Source: Dryas octopetala
Lineage: Eukaryota; Streptophyta; Magnoliopsida; Rosales; Rosaceae
NCBI GenBank assembly: GCA_963921425.1
Contig: OY992832.1
Location: 31,887,475-31,951,474, forward strand
Length of the DNA stretch: 64,000 nucleotides
Direction: 5' to 3'
Shown in pieces: positions 44,577-56,465 of the stretch; the first letter of the stretch is position 1, and each line of letters opens with the position of its first letter. A model generated the notes under the pieces. It worked only from the letters and a program-made list of their open reading frames with translations, was not told the DNA's origin and did not search any database. Position numbers and translations under genes: made by a program.

Positions 44577-45300
44577 ACGAGCTTGAACATACATACTTCT
44601 TTTGGTAAAAAAAAAAAAAAAAAAGAATACTAATCTGCTATATTAATTATCAATACTATCAACTATATATGGCAGCTAATTAACCTTCATAATATATTAA
44701 TCATCAATATTTTTCATTATAAGGCAGCTAATTTGTTTGTAAGAACCGTCTCTTTCCTTTCCCTAGATAACTTGGAAGACGATTCTTACTAATCTAATTT
44801 GGTGACCACATAAGACAACTTTCGTATAAATTTAAACGCAGCACTTCAAGCTGACCACAGATGTCAACAAACAAAAGATACATGATCAGAAATATATTAA
44901 TCTTGGTGCAAAGAGCATCCTAATTCAAAGAGTTCTCTATAGTCTCTTGAAGTAGCCATGCATACTCGGATCAGCATGTCAGTTACCATAGATGCACCAT
45001 ATCTAGTGTTCAACTTTTGGAGTAAAACTAAGAACATCACTTATAGAATTGAAGTATGTACTCCAATACCCCTTATGAACAAGACTATCAATTGGCATGC
45101 CTATAAAGTTATATCTTTGAACTTGGCATGAACTCCTTTCAGCTTTCATCATGTAGAAATAATATCCCTTCTGAAAGAATTTTTAAACGTTTGTTTACTT
45201 TTTAATTGCCAACTTTCTGTAACTTGTTTCTTCCGGAATAAGTTAAAATGCCAAAGATTGGCCACATTTTGCAACGATGACATATTTGGGGAATGATTTA
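44577..45300. other. Spacer between tandem paralogues
   Basis: AT-rich with an A-run at 44608-44624. No gene or RNA recognised. Confidence 0.55.
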
Positions 45301-45460
45301 AGACTTAAGACTAATACAGGTTTTCAACAACTACAATTCAAGACCATTAATTGACAAATGTTGCACAACCTACTCTATCAAGACTTAAGACTAATACAGG
45401 TTTTCAACAACTACAATTCAAGACCATTAATTGACAAATGTTGCACAACCTACTCTATCA
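45301..45460. repeat. Perfect 80-bp tandem duplication
   Basis: 45301-45380 and 45381-45460 appear identical, both starting agacttaagactaatacagg and ending tactctatca. No homology to the TE families here. Confidence 0.95.
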
Positions 45461-45744
45461 TTTAGGTGCTTGGTTGGTTTCTTGGGAGTCACGCATTTCT
45501 CAAGTAATAAATTCATGGGGCATTGTTTAGTAGCAGCTTACAACTAATTAATTAATTTCTTATTTGTGATTTACTGAATACATGTGTTACTGCGCATTCT
45601 CATGGTGGGTTCTGCAACATGCATACATGGCTCATGGCTGGCCAAATTTCCCACTTGTATGTTCACTTACATTTACCCAAACACAATGCATTTGGATAAA
45701 CTATAAAGAAGCTTTAATTGCACGCCTGGTCTGGATAAAAGTTA

Positions 45745-47244
45745 CCTTTATTTTCAATCTTTAATTTGAGAGCTTCGAAATTTGAAAATTAATAATAGAG
45801 GGCCTAGAGGGGCCCTTGGTGCTGCATAAAAGAAGCATCCAATCCAGCTACTGTTGTGTCCGCAGCTTTCTTTTCTGCATGCCATTCTATTCCAAACACT
45901 TCAAGACAAAACATTCATACATAATGAGAATTTTAGAGAGAGAGAGAGAGTGTGTGTGTGTGTGTGTCATTATTTTTGGTAAATGAGAGAGAAGAATGTT
46001 GGTAATGGTATGTTTGTCACTTTGTCATACATTATTGTTCACACCGCCCCACATTCTTCCCTTCTTTTCTGCACAAAATTTAAGTGAAAAATACATATAG
46101 AGGAAAAGGAATTTAATTAAAAACAATAAACCGATATCCATACAAAGCCCACCAAAGAGTTTTTCTTTTAAGAAAAAAAAAAAAGAGGTCCATAAATAAT
46201 CTCCAATTAAAACTAAAGAGGGCTCTTTCATAGTTTCATGTACCAAGCTAAAAAGGTAGCTAGTTGACAGAGTATCACCCAACCTATTATTCCACCAAAC
46301 ACTCCCTTCCATGTGCATTGTTCAAACTTGAAACATTCTCCTTGGACTTTTCTCCAAACCCTTTTCTCCTTCAGCAATGCCTTTGTCGCTTTGTATCTTT
46401 GCCTCTCCCCCCACCTACACTAACAAACGAACAAACTGCCTAAGATTTGGCCAGGCAACCTTTTCTTTTTGGACTTTGCAGCTTCGCTGCCGATTCTCAT
46501 TCCTTGCTAAAACCACTTAGAATTTCATCGAACCACTACATTCACCTATTAAATTAAACTGAAGCAGACAATCTTTTAGGCTTATAGCTAAAGATACATG
46601 CATGTCACTATATATACACATGAATGCTACTTAAGGCTCCTTAGAGTTAGAGGTCATTTCCCACCATACCACCTCAAATCTGAAGCTAAAAAGCTTGCGC
46701 ATATAGTATAGTACTACCACTACTAGTTAGTCTAGTAATGGATATAAGGGAAAGGCATGATGGCAGAGTCATCGTTCATTCCTCGATTGCTCTATTGCAG
46801 GAAAGGTTTAGAGAGGTGCAGAGAGTGAAGGCAATGAGAGAGGAGAGAGAGAATATTCTGAGAATGCTAGCTCTCTCTCATCAACCAGCTGAGCAGTACT
46901 TGATGAATAGCCATCATCCCACTCCCACCATTAACATGCATTGCGATTACGAGCAGGCAACTGCAAGGTTGTTTTTTCACCCTCATCATTCTGATCATGG
47001 GTCAGCGTCGGCATCCGAGGTTTCTCTTTCCCAGCTGTGGCCAACAGTATTGCAGAACAAGGATCACGAGGACTGTATATATAGGAGGAGTATTGAAACC
47101 CCACTGTTGATCAACATATGGCCCACAATCACAGACAGAGACAGTGCCCCTTCGTCAAACACTACTTGTTCATCAAGTAAATTCAAAGACTGGGATACTA
47201 CTTCTGATTGTGACTCCGATGTAGATACTTCTCTTCATCTCTGA
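45745..47244 (+). repeat. Duplicated block, copy 2 (uninterrupted)
   Basis: Contains in one piece the sequence that copy 1 has on both sides of Copia-3 (37781-37980 and 43400-44576): distal promoter segment, CA/CT leader, 5' UTR and coding region. This shows the duplication predates the Copia insertion. Confidence 0.78.
46738..47244 (+). CDS. Small plant protein of unknown function, tandem copy 2 (168 aa)
   Basis: Single exon, paralogue of 44100-44576. The N-terminal block MDIRERHDGRVIVHSSIALL and following charged helix are almost unchanged (residues 1-40). The middle differs in length and composition (His/Ser-rich, TINMHCDYEQATARLFFHP); RLFFHP, SLS-LWPT, PLLIN and the tail SDCDSDVDTSLHL are shared. 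No signal peptide or membrane segment. Conservation limited to the two ends suggests a helical interaction region and a C-terminal recognition motif joined by a disordered linker (inference). The gene keeps its whole upstream region, unlike copy 1. Confidence 0.82.
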   Translation: MDIRERHDGRVIVHSSIALLQERFREVQRVKAMREERENILRMLALSHQPAEQYLMNSHHPTPTINMHCDYEQATARLFFHPHHSDHGSASASEVSLSQLWPTVLQNKDHEDCIYRRSIETPLLINIWPTITDRDSAPSSNTTCSSSKFKDWDTTSDCDSDVDTSLHL

Positions 47245-48046
47245 ACCAACTCATACAAATTCCATCAATATATGCATGGGTAATTATGTTGTATTAGCAC
47301 TATTAAGCTACATAAAATTGAATGGCTAGTATATTATTTATCAATACTATTAACTACAACAGGTCAGGTAAGCCAGCCTTCATGCATGGTAGCGGTACTG
47401 GTATATATATCACATGATTGATGCAGCTTGCTAGTCTTGTATCTCATATTATATTTTATGGGATTAGGGGTGTTGGCAATTTTGGAAAAATGGGCACGAT
47501 CCGAGGTAGGAGGTGATTTTTGTTATGCTTCCCACAAAGGCTACCAATTAAGGTCTCAATTCTTAACCTTTATTGCTCATATGTCAACACCTTGTTCCTT
47601 TATTTGGAGCCGCCAAAAACCCCAAGTCCCCAACTACAATCAATCAATTGATCTTTCCCTTTTTTTTTTCCTTTTAAAACTACAGAGTAATTGCTCGTAT
47701 GTGTAATTGTTTACCTGATATCAAACTGCGGGAGGAGAGCGAGCAAGGTTGACAAGAAATTTCTATAGTTGGGCCTGATTTATGTACTGAACTAAGGTAA
47801 AATCACTGAAAAAATAATATGATTTATATAACAAATGCATGTAATTGATTCTTTCTTCTATTAAGTAAGTTCTAATATATACATTACTTGGGAAAAAAAT
47901 CTGTCAAGCTAAAATATTGGCTCTCTATATCAAAAATTTGACTCCTCCCAGAAAATCACAAGCCTCCGTACTCAGGACTCAGGAGGGACCGTCTAGGGAT
48001 ATTTGCACGTTGTTGGAGAAAACTGGTGTTTAGGCAGCGAAATCAT
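47245..48046. other. Spacer between convergent genes
   Basis: 3' regions of the small gene (+) and of NAR1 (-). ORF 47428-47706 has no recognisable content. Nothing else seen. Confidence 0.55.
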
Positions 48047-51000
48047 TTACCAATTGTTTAACTGCGAACTTATGCTTTTCATGATAGGGTGATAATCTGT
48101 ATGCAAGAGTCGCTTCGCTTTCTCTGAACCAGGATGCTCAAGCCATTCATTGTATAAGCTTTGCACTAAAGGATTCTCAGAAGGATCAGCCATCAAGACC
48201 TGTACAGTATTAAAGATTCTCATTCATAGGCCAAAGACAATGTTCAATACCACAACAGAAAGCTGAAGAATAAAATAAAGGTTAAAAGTGCATAGATCGA
48301 TGCATTTCATCTCATGAAAACTCTGTAAAGTGTATGTGCATTCCCCCCTTTTCTTGGGGAGAATAGACATCTTTCTTTTTTTTTTTGCATGTATATTTCT
48401 GTATCATAGAGGTTGGGTTAGGGACAGAACCAGAGTGGACCTATGTGAGCATTTGCAATTAGTTCATCCAGTTTATATAAACATTTTTTTTTTTTTTGAG
48501 AAGATAGTTTATATAAACATTTGAAGCAAATATCATTTATAACTTGCATGATTGCAGACAAATTAATTCTCGATTTCATGAACAAGATGCTCATGAAAAT
48601 CATCCAGGCGAAGGCAATATGAGCAAGTTATCCATTCTAGCCAATACCCGCCTTGCTAAGAGATCTTTGAACTCAAGAGCCCAAGGATCTACATGGTTAA
48701 CCCATATAATAAATGCAGGACAACATCTGATGGAAATCATGGTTTAATGGTGTTCTACTAAGCCATTAATGTACTAGGATCAGAGCCAACAATAGATGTC
48801 CCAAATATCTATCACATAATAGGCCAAAATTAATAAAATTTGAGCCTATTATTGCTAGTAGAGTCCAATAAATCACTGCAAATAAGTTCACCAAACACTC
48901 ACATTTTCCATATAAACTGCTTGTAATAACTGAATCAACTCCTTCCCAGATTGCCCAGGCTTTGGCTTAATCTGTCCTCCACCATTCAAGCAACCTGTTT
49001 AAATTCTTGTTAGTATAAAATTCCAGTGTCACACAAAGGATAATTTAACATATTTATAATATATTCGGGATTTATAAGTAAAACAATTGACAAGAAAAGT
49101 ACCTGAAGGGCACGCCATGATCTCCAGAAAATGATAATCGCATTTTCCAATTTTGATTCTCCTGACAATGTTTTGCAGGTTCCGGAAACCATAACATAGT
49201 GCAAATTTCAAGACAGTCTTCCCTTCCACCTAAATGAGAGACGGCATCAATATTTTACACAAAAAGGAGCATCAAATGCTAATACAAGGAATTAGCCCAT
49301 AAATTTTCCAAAATCTATGCACTACAACTTTAGTGATGCAAACATCAAGCGTCTGGAACTGCATATTATTTCCAGGTCACAATACAAGAAAATGATCCAA
49401 ACCACCATTAACAAAATAGGTTTTACATTCATAAAAAGCTGAAAACTCAACTAAACTGAACCACAACTAATTTCAAGTCAAGCCTACAACAACCTAACCA
49501 ATGGATCCACAAACTCAAGTTACTGAAATGTCAAAGAGTGACAAAGCTCAAGTTACAACAACAAACACATTACAGCCTAAAAAATATGAACATAACTTAA
49601 AACAAACAAATAAATAAAAATTAAAAAAAAATTTGACTTACTTCCAAAGTCACATCCTGGAAGTCTGAATTTTTAACAGTTTTGAAGTCCACAGGGCCTT
49701 TAATTTCTCTTCCAAAGAGCACTTTAGCAGCATAACGGAATATTGTTTCTGCATAACCCCCTGAGCTTCCATTGACACCATAAAGATGTCCTTCATTAAA
49801 ATTTGTCAACCTGACGAATCAACATATTTGTTAAAAATTCCGCAGCACATGGAAAGGAGCCTTATAGAAACTTTTGTGGATCTTACATGCTATCTAGAGG
49901 AGACTCTTCTAAGCATTCAAAATCAATGCCTTTTAACTGCATTCCCCCGAAGAAAAAAAAATGAGTGGATAAATGTTATCATTATTTAGAAAAGTAAAGC
50001 TGTAACCAGAAAAGTGGACATGAATCAATCATTACAAGTTGTGGCCTCACCTGTATCAGATCTAAAACTTCCCCAGATGTCAACACCGAATCTATCTCTG
50101 AAACCTTAAGACCTTCATTCTCATTAGTTTTGGCTTCATCAACTTCAAAAACGAAGTCATCACGTGAAGCCTCAAGCTTCTTATCATAACAAGGCATCAC
50201 AGTCACATGGTAAACATCACCTGGCCTGCAAATAAACGTGAAACGATTAATCATTCAGGCATATGCAACGAAAATAAGATACTTCAGTTAAATCATTCAA
50301 TTGCACTCAGAGAAAAATATGTACTTCAAATTTCATACACTAACTAAAGCCAAGGTAGCATGACAAACAGATTTGGATTAGAACTGTTAACAAGTCTGCA
50401 TATGACACAAGCACATCTAGTTTCTCATGAAATTTAATAGAAAGAACAAAGAAAAACAAGAAAGAAAATGATGCTAATAGATGCTATGTTATTGCAGATA
50501 ATTATCAATTTCCATTGTATTAATTTTTTGAGAAGAATTTTCCATTGTATTAATAAATATCAAAGTAAAAAGAATCTACCCGTGCCCATTTGATATGATA
50601 CCAACTAGTGCATAACAAACTAAGAAAAATAAAAAGGAGAGGAAAACAAATATATAGACATACATAACACCTAATTATATGCTGAGAACTTCATCACTGA
50701 TATAGAATGGTCCTAGTGAGCAGCATATGTCAACAACAGAAATTTCATAAAGCGATACGTGCATATTATGAAACATCCAATTGTTAGAATTCTTATAAAG
50801 CTACAAGCATACAGCAGAAATTTAGATAGGAACTACTGACCAAAAAAAAGAGAAACAAAATACAGAAAACAATTACCTAAGACCCATTTTTTGGCATATA
50901 TGATTTTTAACAATAACTCCAATTGTTTGCTGGGGACTCTTCACTGAAGAAATATAAGGCAGAACATAGGACCCATGTTGTTTTTCAGCATAACATATCC

Positions 51001-52588
51001 AACCTGCAATGAGCCAATAACAGAGATGTTTCTATAGTGCACCATAGAAACAATTTCCAGATTTCTTTACCAACAAAAGACAAAATATCAACATAGTATT
51101 GAACTATTATCTTTAATATATTAAAACTTCAGTTTCTGTCCCTGCCTCCCTCCCTCTCACATGCGTATGTGTCTGTGTTGAGGAGGGGCACGGGGAGAAG
51201 GATATGATGCAATTACAAAGCTATTTATAGGCTGAGATATACCTGGACATGCTGAAGAAATCATGGGTATGGAAGATTTACACCCTTCATCATCAGTTGA
51301 CTGACTTTGTTTGTACCTTGTGATGAACTCATTACAAGATTCAATAAGAGTTAAATCTCTACTGCAACTTGTGTCAAATATAGCCTTTACACCCAAGGAC
51401 TTAAAAAAAGTTGTGAGTTTCCCAAAGACCTGAAAAATTTAAACTTCCAACCTTAAAATCCAATGTGCACAGGTGTGGTCAACTAACTGATTGCAAATAT
51501 CTATAGTGAATATGAACATTATTGGGACTGTATCAAAACTTTCCTATAAATGTGCATTGAAGGCATATATCATAATGAATGCATAGTATGATTAACCCTT
51601 ACCTCATAGTAGTCAAGTTAAATAATTCAGAGGACAAAAAACATAATAAGTACAAGTTTCAATTTTTTATATTGACCTGGAGCGGTGAAATTCCAAAATG
51701 AACTGCAAGTGAAGCTCTTGATTGGGGAGATAGGGAGACAATGACAGCTTTTCCTTTATCAATATTAGCAAGAAACTCATCCAAACTTTGCTTCTCCAGC
51801 ATAACTGTTTCCGCTGATGTTACACACCCACTGCACAGTGGCACAAAATCATAGATATTATCCCTACTGTATGGGGGCACAAATGAATTTTAGCTTGGTT
51901 GAGCTAGTCCTTATCATAATGCATTTTATGTTAAGGTACCTACTCTTGCACAATATAGTGGTTAAGTATAGATTCTAAGAAACCCAGTTACTTTTTCCTT
52001 AAGAACTTTTGAAATGGAAAATACCATTCGAACATATATTGATAGTAAAAGTTAGGCCAGACAGAAAGTCCAAACCCCAAGTGAAAGAACAGCTTTAACA
52101 TGGCAATTAGGTCAGTCAAAACATTAGGTGAACTTAGAAGTACCAAATTCAGATTAAAAAAACTCGAACTTCATCCCACCTAAGTATCCAAATTCTGTAT
52201 TGCTTGACATGCAAAAAAGAAAAGCATGTTTGTCTCAAAGCTCAATGAACATCTATTAGAGAGATGAATTACCTGCATGCTAAGCAATCTTTGAGTGAAA
52301 TTTTAACTGTTTCTTCTCTTATTTGCTTGCTAGAAGTTGATACCTTTACAAACAAATTACGAAACAAACTTAAATAATATTAATTCAGCTCCTATTAAGA
52401 ATAAATTCATATATCAAAATCGAAACTTGTCACAAAAATAAAAAAGAAGAGAAATTTACCTCAGGCTTAACAGAGGGCGTGGTTGACGAGGCCTCGAGTC
52501 CTTTGAGAGAGACTATGCAAGCCTGAGACGGCGCTATGTAATCGTTGAGATCTCCAATTCGAATCGTCGCCGAGAACTTCTCTGACAT
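48047..52588 (-). CDS. NAR1: NAR1, cytosolic Fe-S cluster assembly factor (477 aa)
   Basis: Eleven coding exons (minus strand, 5' to 3'): 52460-52588, 52273-52343, 51677-51830, 51243-51429, 50877-51003, 50051-50225, 49887-49936, 49642-49810, 49103-49229, 48903-48994, 48047-48199. Every junction is GT-AG, phases match and the total is 1434 nt. The protein is a [FeFe]-hydrogenase-like CIA-pathway factor that passes Fe-S clusters to the CIA targeting complex. Cluster ligands are visible: C24, C63, C66 and C69 (DCLACSGC) for the N-terminal cluster, and C179 (SACPGW), C235 (MPCYDKK), C394 and C398 ([12 protein letters not shown]) for the second. The C-terminus ends in W (SSQLNNW), as is typical of CIA clients and adaptors. 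Length and cysteine spacing agree with the family. Nothing suggests decay. Confidence 0.95.
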
Positions 52589-52960
52589 CACTCTACAGCC
52601 GACAAATTGGAACTGCGGCTTTATTATTCGATAAGTTGGGAATTAATTTAATCAGTATTTCTGAAAATTAGGGTTTTGGAGTTTGTGACAGACGGAGCAG
52701 CGAAAAGGGGTCGATAGGTCAGAGGCTGTGAAATTACCAGAAGCTGGGGATTGGGGAAGAAGGTGTGGCTTAGCCGCTTAAAAGTAATTCTCTGTGAACC
52801 ACAAGAAAGCTGTTTAGTCCAACAGCCAATGGAATCGTTGTATTCTGTGGAAAGAGAAAGTCAACGAAGTCGTTTGATTGGTGGAATTGTGTCGTTATCC
52901 AATAGATTTCTAGTTGCTTTGCTTGGTCGGTTATGCTCTTCGCATACTTCAGCGCCAAAT
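52589..52960 (-). promoter_or_regulatory. NAR1 5' UTR and promoter
   Basis: Sequence directly upstream of the NAR1 ATG. No TATA box evident, as for many housekeeping genes. Extent inferred only from position. Confidence 0.4.
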
Positions 52961-52965
52961 AATAG

Positions 52966-53330
52966 ATGGCAACGGGGCAGGTCGGGGCCCCGGGTACTTA
53001 AACGGGGATTCCCCGTCCTCGACCCCGCCGGGGAGTGGCTTCCCCGAACCCGCCCCGAATCCCCGATACAGTAGGCTGAAAATAGATCGGCGATGTGTTT
53101 CTGGGTTTCGGCGACGGTGCGGAGAGTGGGTGGCGAGAGGGATCCGGTGACCGAGCGACAGTGAGACAGAGGGATCCGGCGAGAGAGAGAGAGAGATCGA
53201 GCGACGAGCTTGGGTCCGTGGGTTTTGTGCTCGGGTGGGATGGGGAATGATTTTGGGTATCTGCAGCCATGGAAAACCTTAGAGAGAGAGATCAATTACC
53301 TGTACATTTACAAAAGGAAAAGGGCTGAGA
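52966..53330. repeat. GC-rich repeat-like insert upstream of NAR1
   Basis: Abrupt GC-rich stretch starting gatggcaacggggcaggtcg with many cccg/cggg palindromic phrases, then GA-rich. This resembles termini of plant hAT-type non-autonomous elements, but no matching end or target duplication was found, so it may be truncated. Confidence 0.45.
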
Positions 53331-53429
53331 CAAACTGATCGAATACCAGCGGCGGCACAAACACAAACTGAACGAGGCAGACAAATGTTAGGGCTATAAT
53401 GAATAATAATCATCTAATATAAACAAGTA

Positions 53430-54036
53430 GTTAGTTCTTCAATTTGTATTTAACCAGAGGACTTCTAATCCAAAACAGAGAAACACTACAATAAATACAT
53501 GATTCTATTGTTAAACCCATCCTTATAATAATCTTTAGAGTTGTTTTCTCTCCCACTCTGTCTAGTTGTTACTCTGCAGCCGTAAGAAACGTTCCTGAGT
53601 CCGTAGGTCCCTGAGTACCAAGTTCCTGAGTTGTAGTCGCCATTATTGCTAGAAGTGTTGCATACGATGTTCTATACTTGTTGTACCATACTCTATACAG
53701 TATCAAGACCAACAATTCTCTGAGACCCAGTTTTTGTCAAAAGACCATTATCCAGACCATTTCAAAAATTGTCGATCTAGATACTATGTAGAGTATAGTA
53801 CAACAAGTATGAAATACCGCATGCAACATCTCTGACTATAATAACGGCTAGAACTCAAGAACTTTCTTTACGGTAGAAGAATAACAACTAAAGAGACTCT
53901 TGGAGAGAAAAGAAACTCTAAAGATTAATATAAGGACCGATTTTAATAATATAATCATATATTTGTTATAGTGTTTCTCTGTTTTGAACTATATATAAAT
54001 CCTTTAGCTAAATACAAACCGAAGAACTAAAGAGTT
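53430..54036. repeat. 600-bp foldback (inverted repeat)
   Basis: The left arm (from gttagttcttcaatttgtat, about 270 bp) pairs with the right arm (ending accgaagaactaaagagtt) at perhaps 75-80%, with a loop at about 53705-53760. Both arms carry acagagaaacactata-like and cttgttgtac-like blocks. Could be two LTR-like sequences in opposite orientation or a foldback transposon. No ORF. Confidence 0.75.
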
Positions 54037-54087
54037 GAGAGCTTTTGTAAAGACTAAGTGTTTACAAAAGTGAACAAGAAAGAGCTT

Positions 54088-54725
54088 AGGGTCTGTCTGG
54101 TAACGTTTTAAGAACAATTTTTTAAAAGCTGTATTGTAAAATGAAAATGACAAATTAAATTTTGCACTCTCAAAATATGATAAAGCGTCTGATAGCGTAA
54201 TTGAAAAACAATTTTATAAAACAAAAATAACGAAAACACATTTGATATTAACCAATTATTACAACCAAATAATTATATTCACAAAAGATATTAATTATAA
54301 ATTATTATTAACCAATTTCATAAAATAATTAAAAAATAGAGGAGTTTCATAAAATCCAACCCACCTCGGCCGGTGCAACTACCTTGGAGGTGGAAGAGTT
54401 GTTGATGGCTGTGTTATTCATGGAGACAAGACTGCAAGCACCTATAATCTAGTGGAACAGATGTATTTTCTCTATGTAAGGGTTGTTAAGGCTCGTGAGT
54501 TTCCTGCCATGGATGTTACGGGAAGTCTTGATCCGTTTATTGAAGCGATAATTGGAAACTATAGAGGGATTACAAAGCATATATTTTGAGAAGTAGCAAA
54601 ACCCAGTATGGAATCAGGTTTTCGCCTTTTCAAAGGAACGGATGCAAGCATCTGTACCCAAAACCTGTCGGCAAGTCCCAACATCAACATCCCGAAGATA
54701 CATAGATGAATAGAGAGAAAGAGAA

Positions 54726-54764
<39 letters not shown>

Positions 54765-55123
54765 AAGAAAGAAAGAAATAGAGGAATAGAGGAGAGATGA
54801 AGAGAGATGAGTAAGGTGGGCAGCGGCGGGGGGTAGGGCTGCTGCCGTAGGTGGGTCTGGCTGGGTGGGGAGGAGGTGCAGATCGCATATTTTTTATTTT
54901 TTTCATTATTCCATTTTTTTTATTTGTATTTCGTGTTCTCTATGTTTTCTAAATTCACTGAAAACTTCATTTAGTCGTTTTCTGAATTTATGCTGTAAAC
55001 TGAAAATTCTATTTTGTGTTTTTCAAAAACTGTTTTCTCAATACAGCAACCAAACGCATTTTTGTCATTTTTTGAATTTGTAAAATGAAAACTCGTTTTG
55101 TAAAACGTTACCAAATGCACCCT
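54088..55123. mobile_element. TIR element carrying a host gene fragment (Pack-type)
   Basis: The left end agggtctgtctggtaacgtt and the reverse complement of the right end, agggtgcatttggtaacgtt, are imperfect TIRs of about 70 bp or more, continuing as gaaaatgacaaatt-like sequence. The target duplication is unclear (TA or none), so the superfamily is not assigned. The interior holds an MCTP-like coding fragment (54381-54657) and a (GA)n tract at 54731-54762. No transposase. Confidence 0.7.
54381..54657 (+). pseudogene. Captured MCTP/FTIP-type C2-domain gene fragment
   Basis: Translation from 54381 reads YLGGGRVVDG, then TYNLVEQMYFLYVRVVKARE, MDVTGSLDPFIEA and GNYRGITKH. After a frameshift near 54583 it continues FEK-stop-QNP and WNQVFAFSKERMQASV. 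This is the linker and first part of a C2 domain of plant multiple-C2-and-transmembrane proteins (FTIP1/QUIRKY group; known roles in ER-plasma membrane contact and plasmodesmal trafficking). Only about 90 codons are present, ending abruptly on both sides inside a TIR element, so it is a transduplicated piece and not a working gene. Confidence 0.85.
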
Positions 55124-55411
55124 AAAATTCTAAGTTTACAAGCTGTGGGTGTTTTGTTACTGGTTCTCTAAAAATTGTACTTCTCTTCAAGAATGAAGAG
55201 CATTTATATATATAGTCATTCAAAGATTGACCGATGATTCTGCTTCTTCAGTTTCTTATATTTTCTCTCCATATGATGCAACTATTTCCTATGAATCTGT
55301 TTTCTATATAACTAGTTCTCATGCATTTGGCTTTTGTGGCTGACTTTCTATGATGTTTTGGAATATTGTTAGTCTCCACGTGATGCTAGCTTCTTGGAAA
55401 ATGGTTGCATG

Positions 55412-56148
55412 TAGGGGTGGGCATTTTAACAGTGCACTACCAAAATCAGCCGGACTGCACCGGTAAAACACATCAGAAAACCATATTGACAAAAAAAAGT
55501 CAACATCGTAAAGAAAATCAAACCGCACCGGTTCTTTCCGGTTTCACACTTCATTTAACCAAACCGCACCGCATAAATAAAACAAATATATATTTTCATA
55601 TTTTATACCATTTTTATACATATATATACCATTTTTATATATTTTTTATACATTTTTATATCATTTTTATATACTTTTTATACACATTTTTATGTTCATT
55701 AACTTGTAATTTGTTTAACTTGTAGTTATAGTCATTGGTTGTATAATTGTATTTGTTTTTAACTTTTCAGTTTTAAGCACTAAGTAGGTAAGTAAGTTAA
55801 ACAAAGTTCAATGTGTGAGCCTTTTTGGTTCAATTCATTGAATCAACTTGTAAACTTTTTTTTTTTTTTTTTTTGCCAAAACTTGTTAATTAGGTTGGGT
55901 TTGCATCATTAAAATAAGACTTAGGCTTAAAAAAACAAATCTGAAACTCAATAGTGCCAATTTGAATAATAGCTCATTAGGCCCAAAACCGTAGTGGAGA
56001 ACCGCACTGCACCGCACCTTGAATGGTTTGGTTTGGTTTAGTTTTTCTTCTCCCTTCTCGGTTTTTAGCACCGCACCATATAAAGACGTTCTGCGCATCG
56101 CACGATTCTGGGGATGAACCGAACCGAACCGCACTGCGCCCACCCCTA
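55412..56148. mobile_element. hAT-like non-autonomous element (737 bp)
   Basis: Ends taggggtgggc and gcccaccccta are perfect inverted repeats. The 8-bp target duplication GTTGCATG is perfect (55404-55411 and 56149-56156). Inside both ends are repeated accgcacc/ggtgcggt-type motifs (aaccgcaccg...), probable transposase-binding sites. No transposase ORF. Confidence 0.9.
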
Positions 56149-56156
56149 GTTGCATG

Positions 56157-56456
56157 TTAAAATTTGTTGCTTGTGATTTGTCTTCTTTCTTTTTTTTGTT
56201 TGTTTGCTGCATGTGTTCTTCAGGTGGTCTTCACGATGCTGCTCTTGGTAGTTATTTCTTTGTTGTCTTGTTTTCTGAAGCATGCAGTTGTTGTAGCTTT
56301 GTTGTGGCTGAGTGTACGTATCATATATTTTTATTATTGCACACGTGATCCTCTTTTGTTGTTAAAGGATACTTGTGTCTAGATTAGATATTTTGAAAAT
56401 AAAATAGTCTGCAACTTATACTGTCACTGTTTGGAGCTCTTGTCGTTTATTCTCTA
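56157..56456. other. Spacer between two DNA elements
   Basis: No gene recognised. The 64- and 72-codon ORFs here show no family features. Confidence 0.5.
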
Positions 56457-56465
56457 TTTAAAATA

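Noticed and set aside
52861-53295. 144-codon minus-strand ORF upstream of NAR1
   Set aside because: It crosses a GC-rich repeat-like insert and GA-rich DNA, with no recognisable domain.
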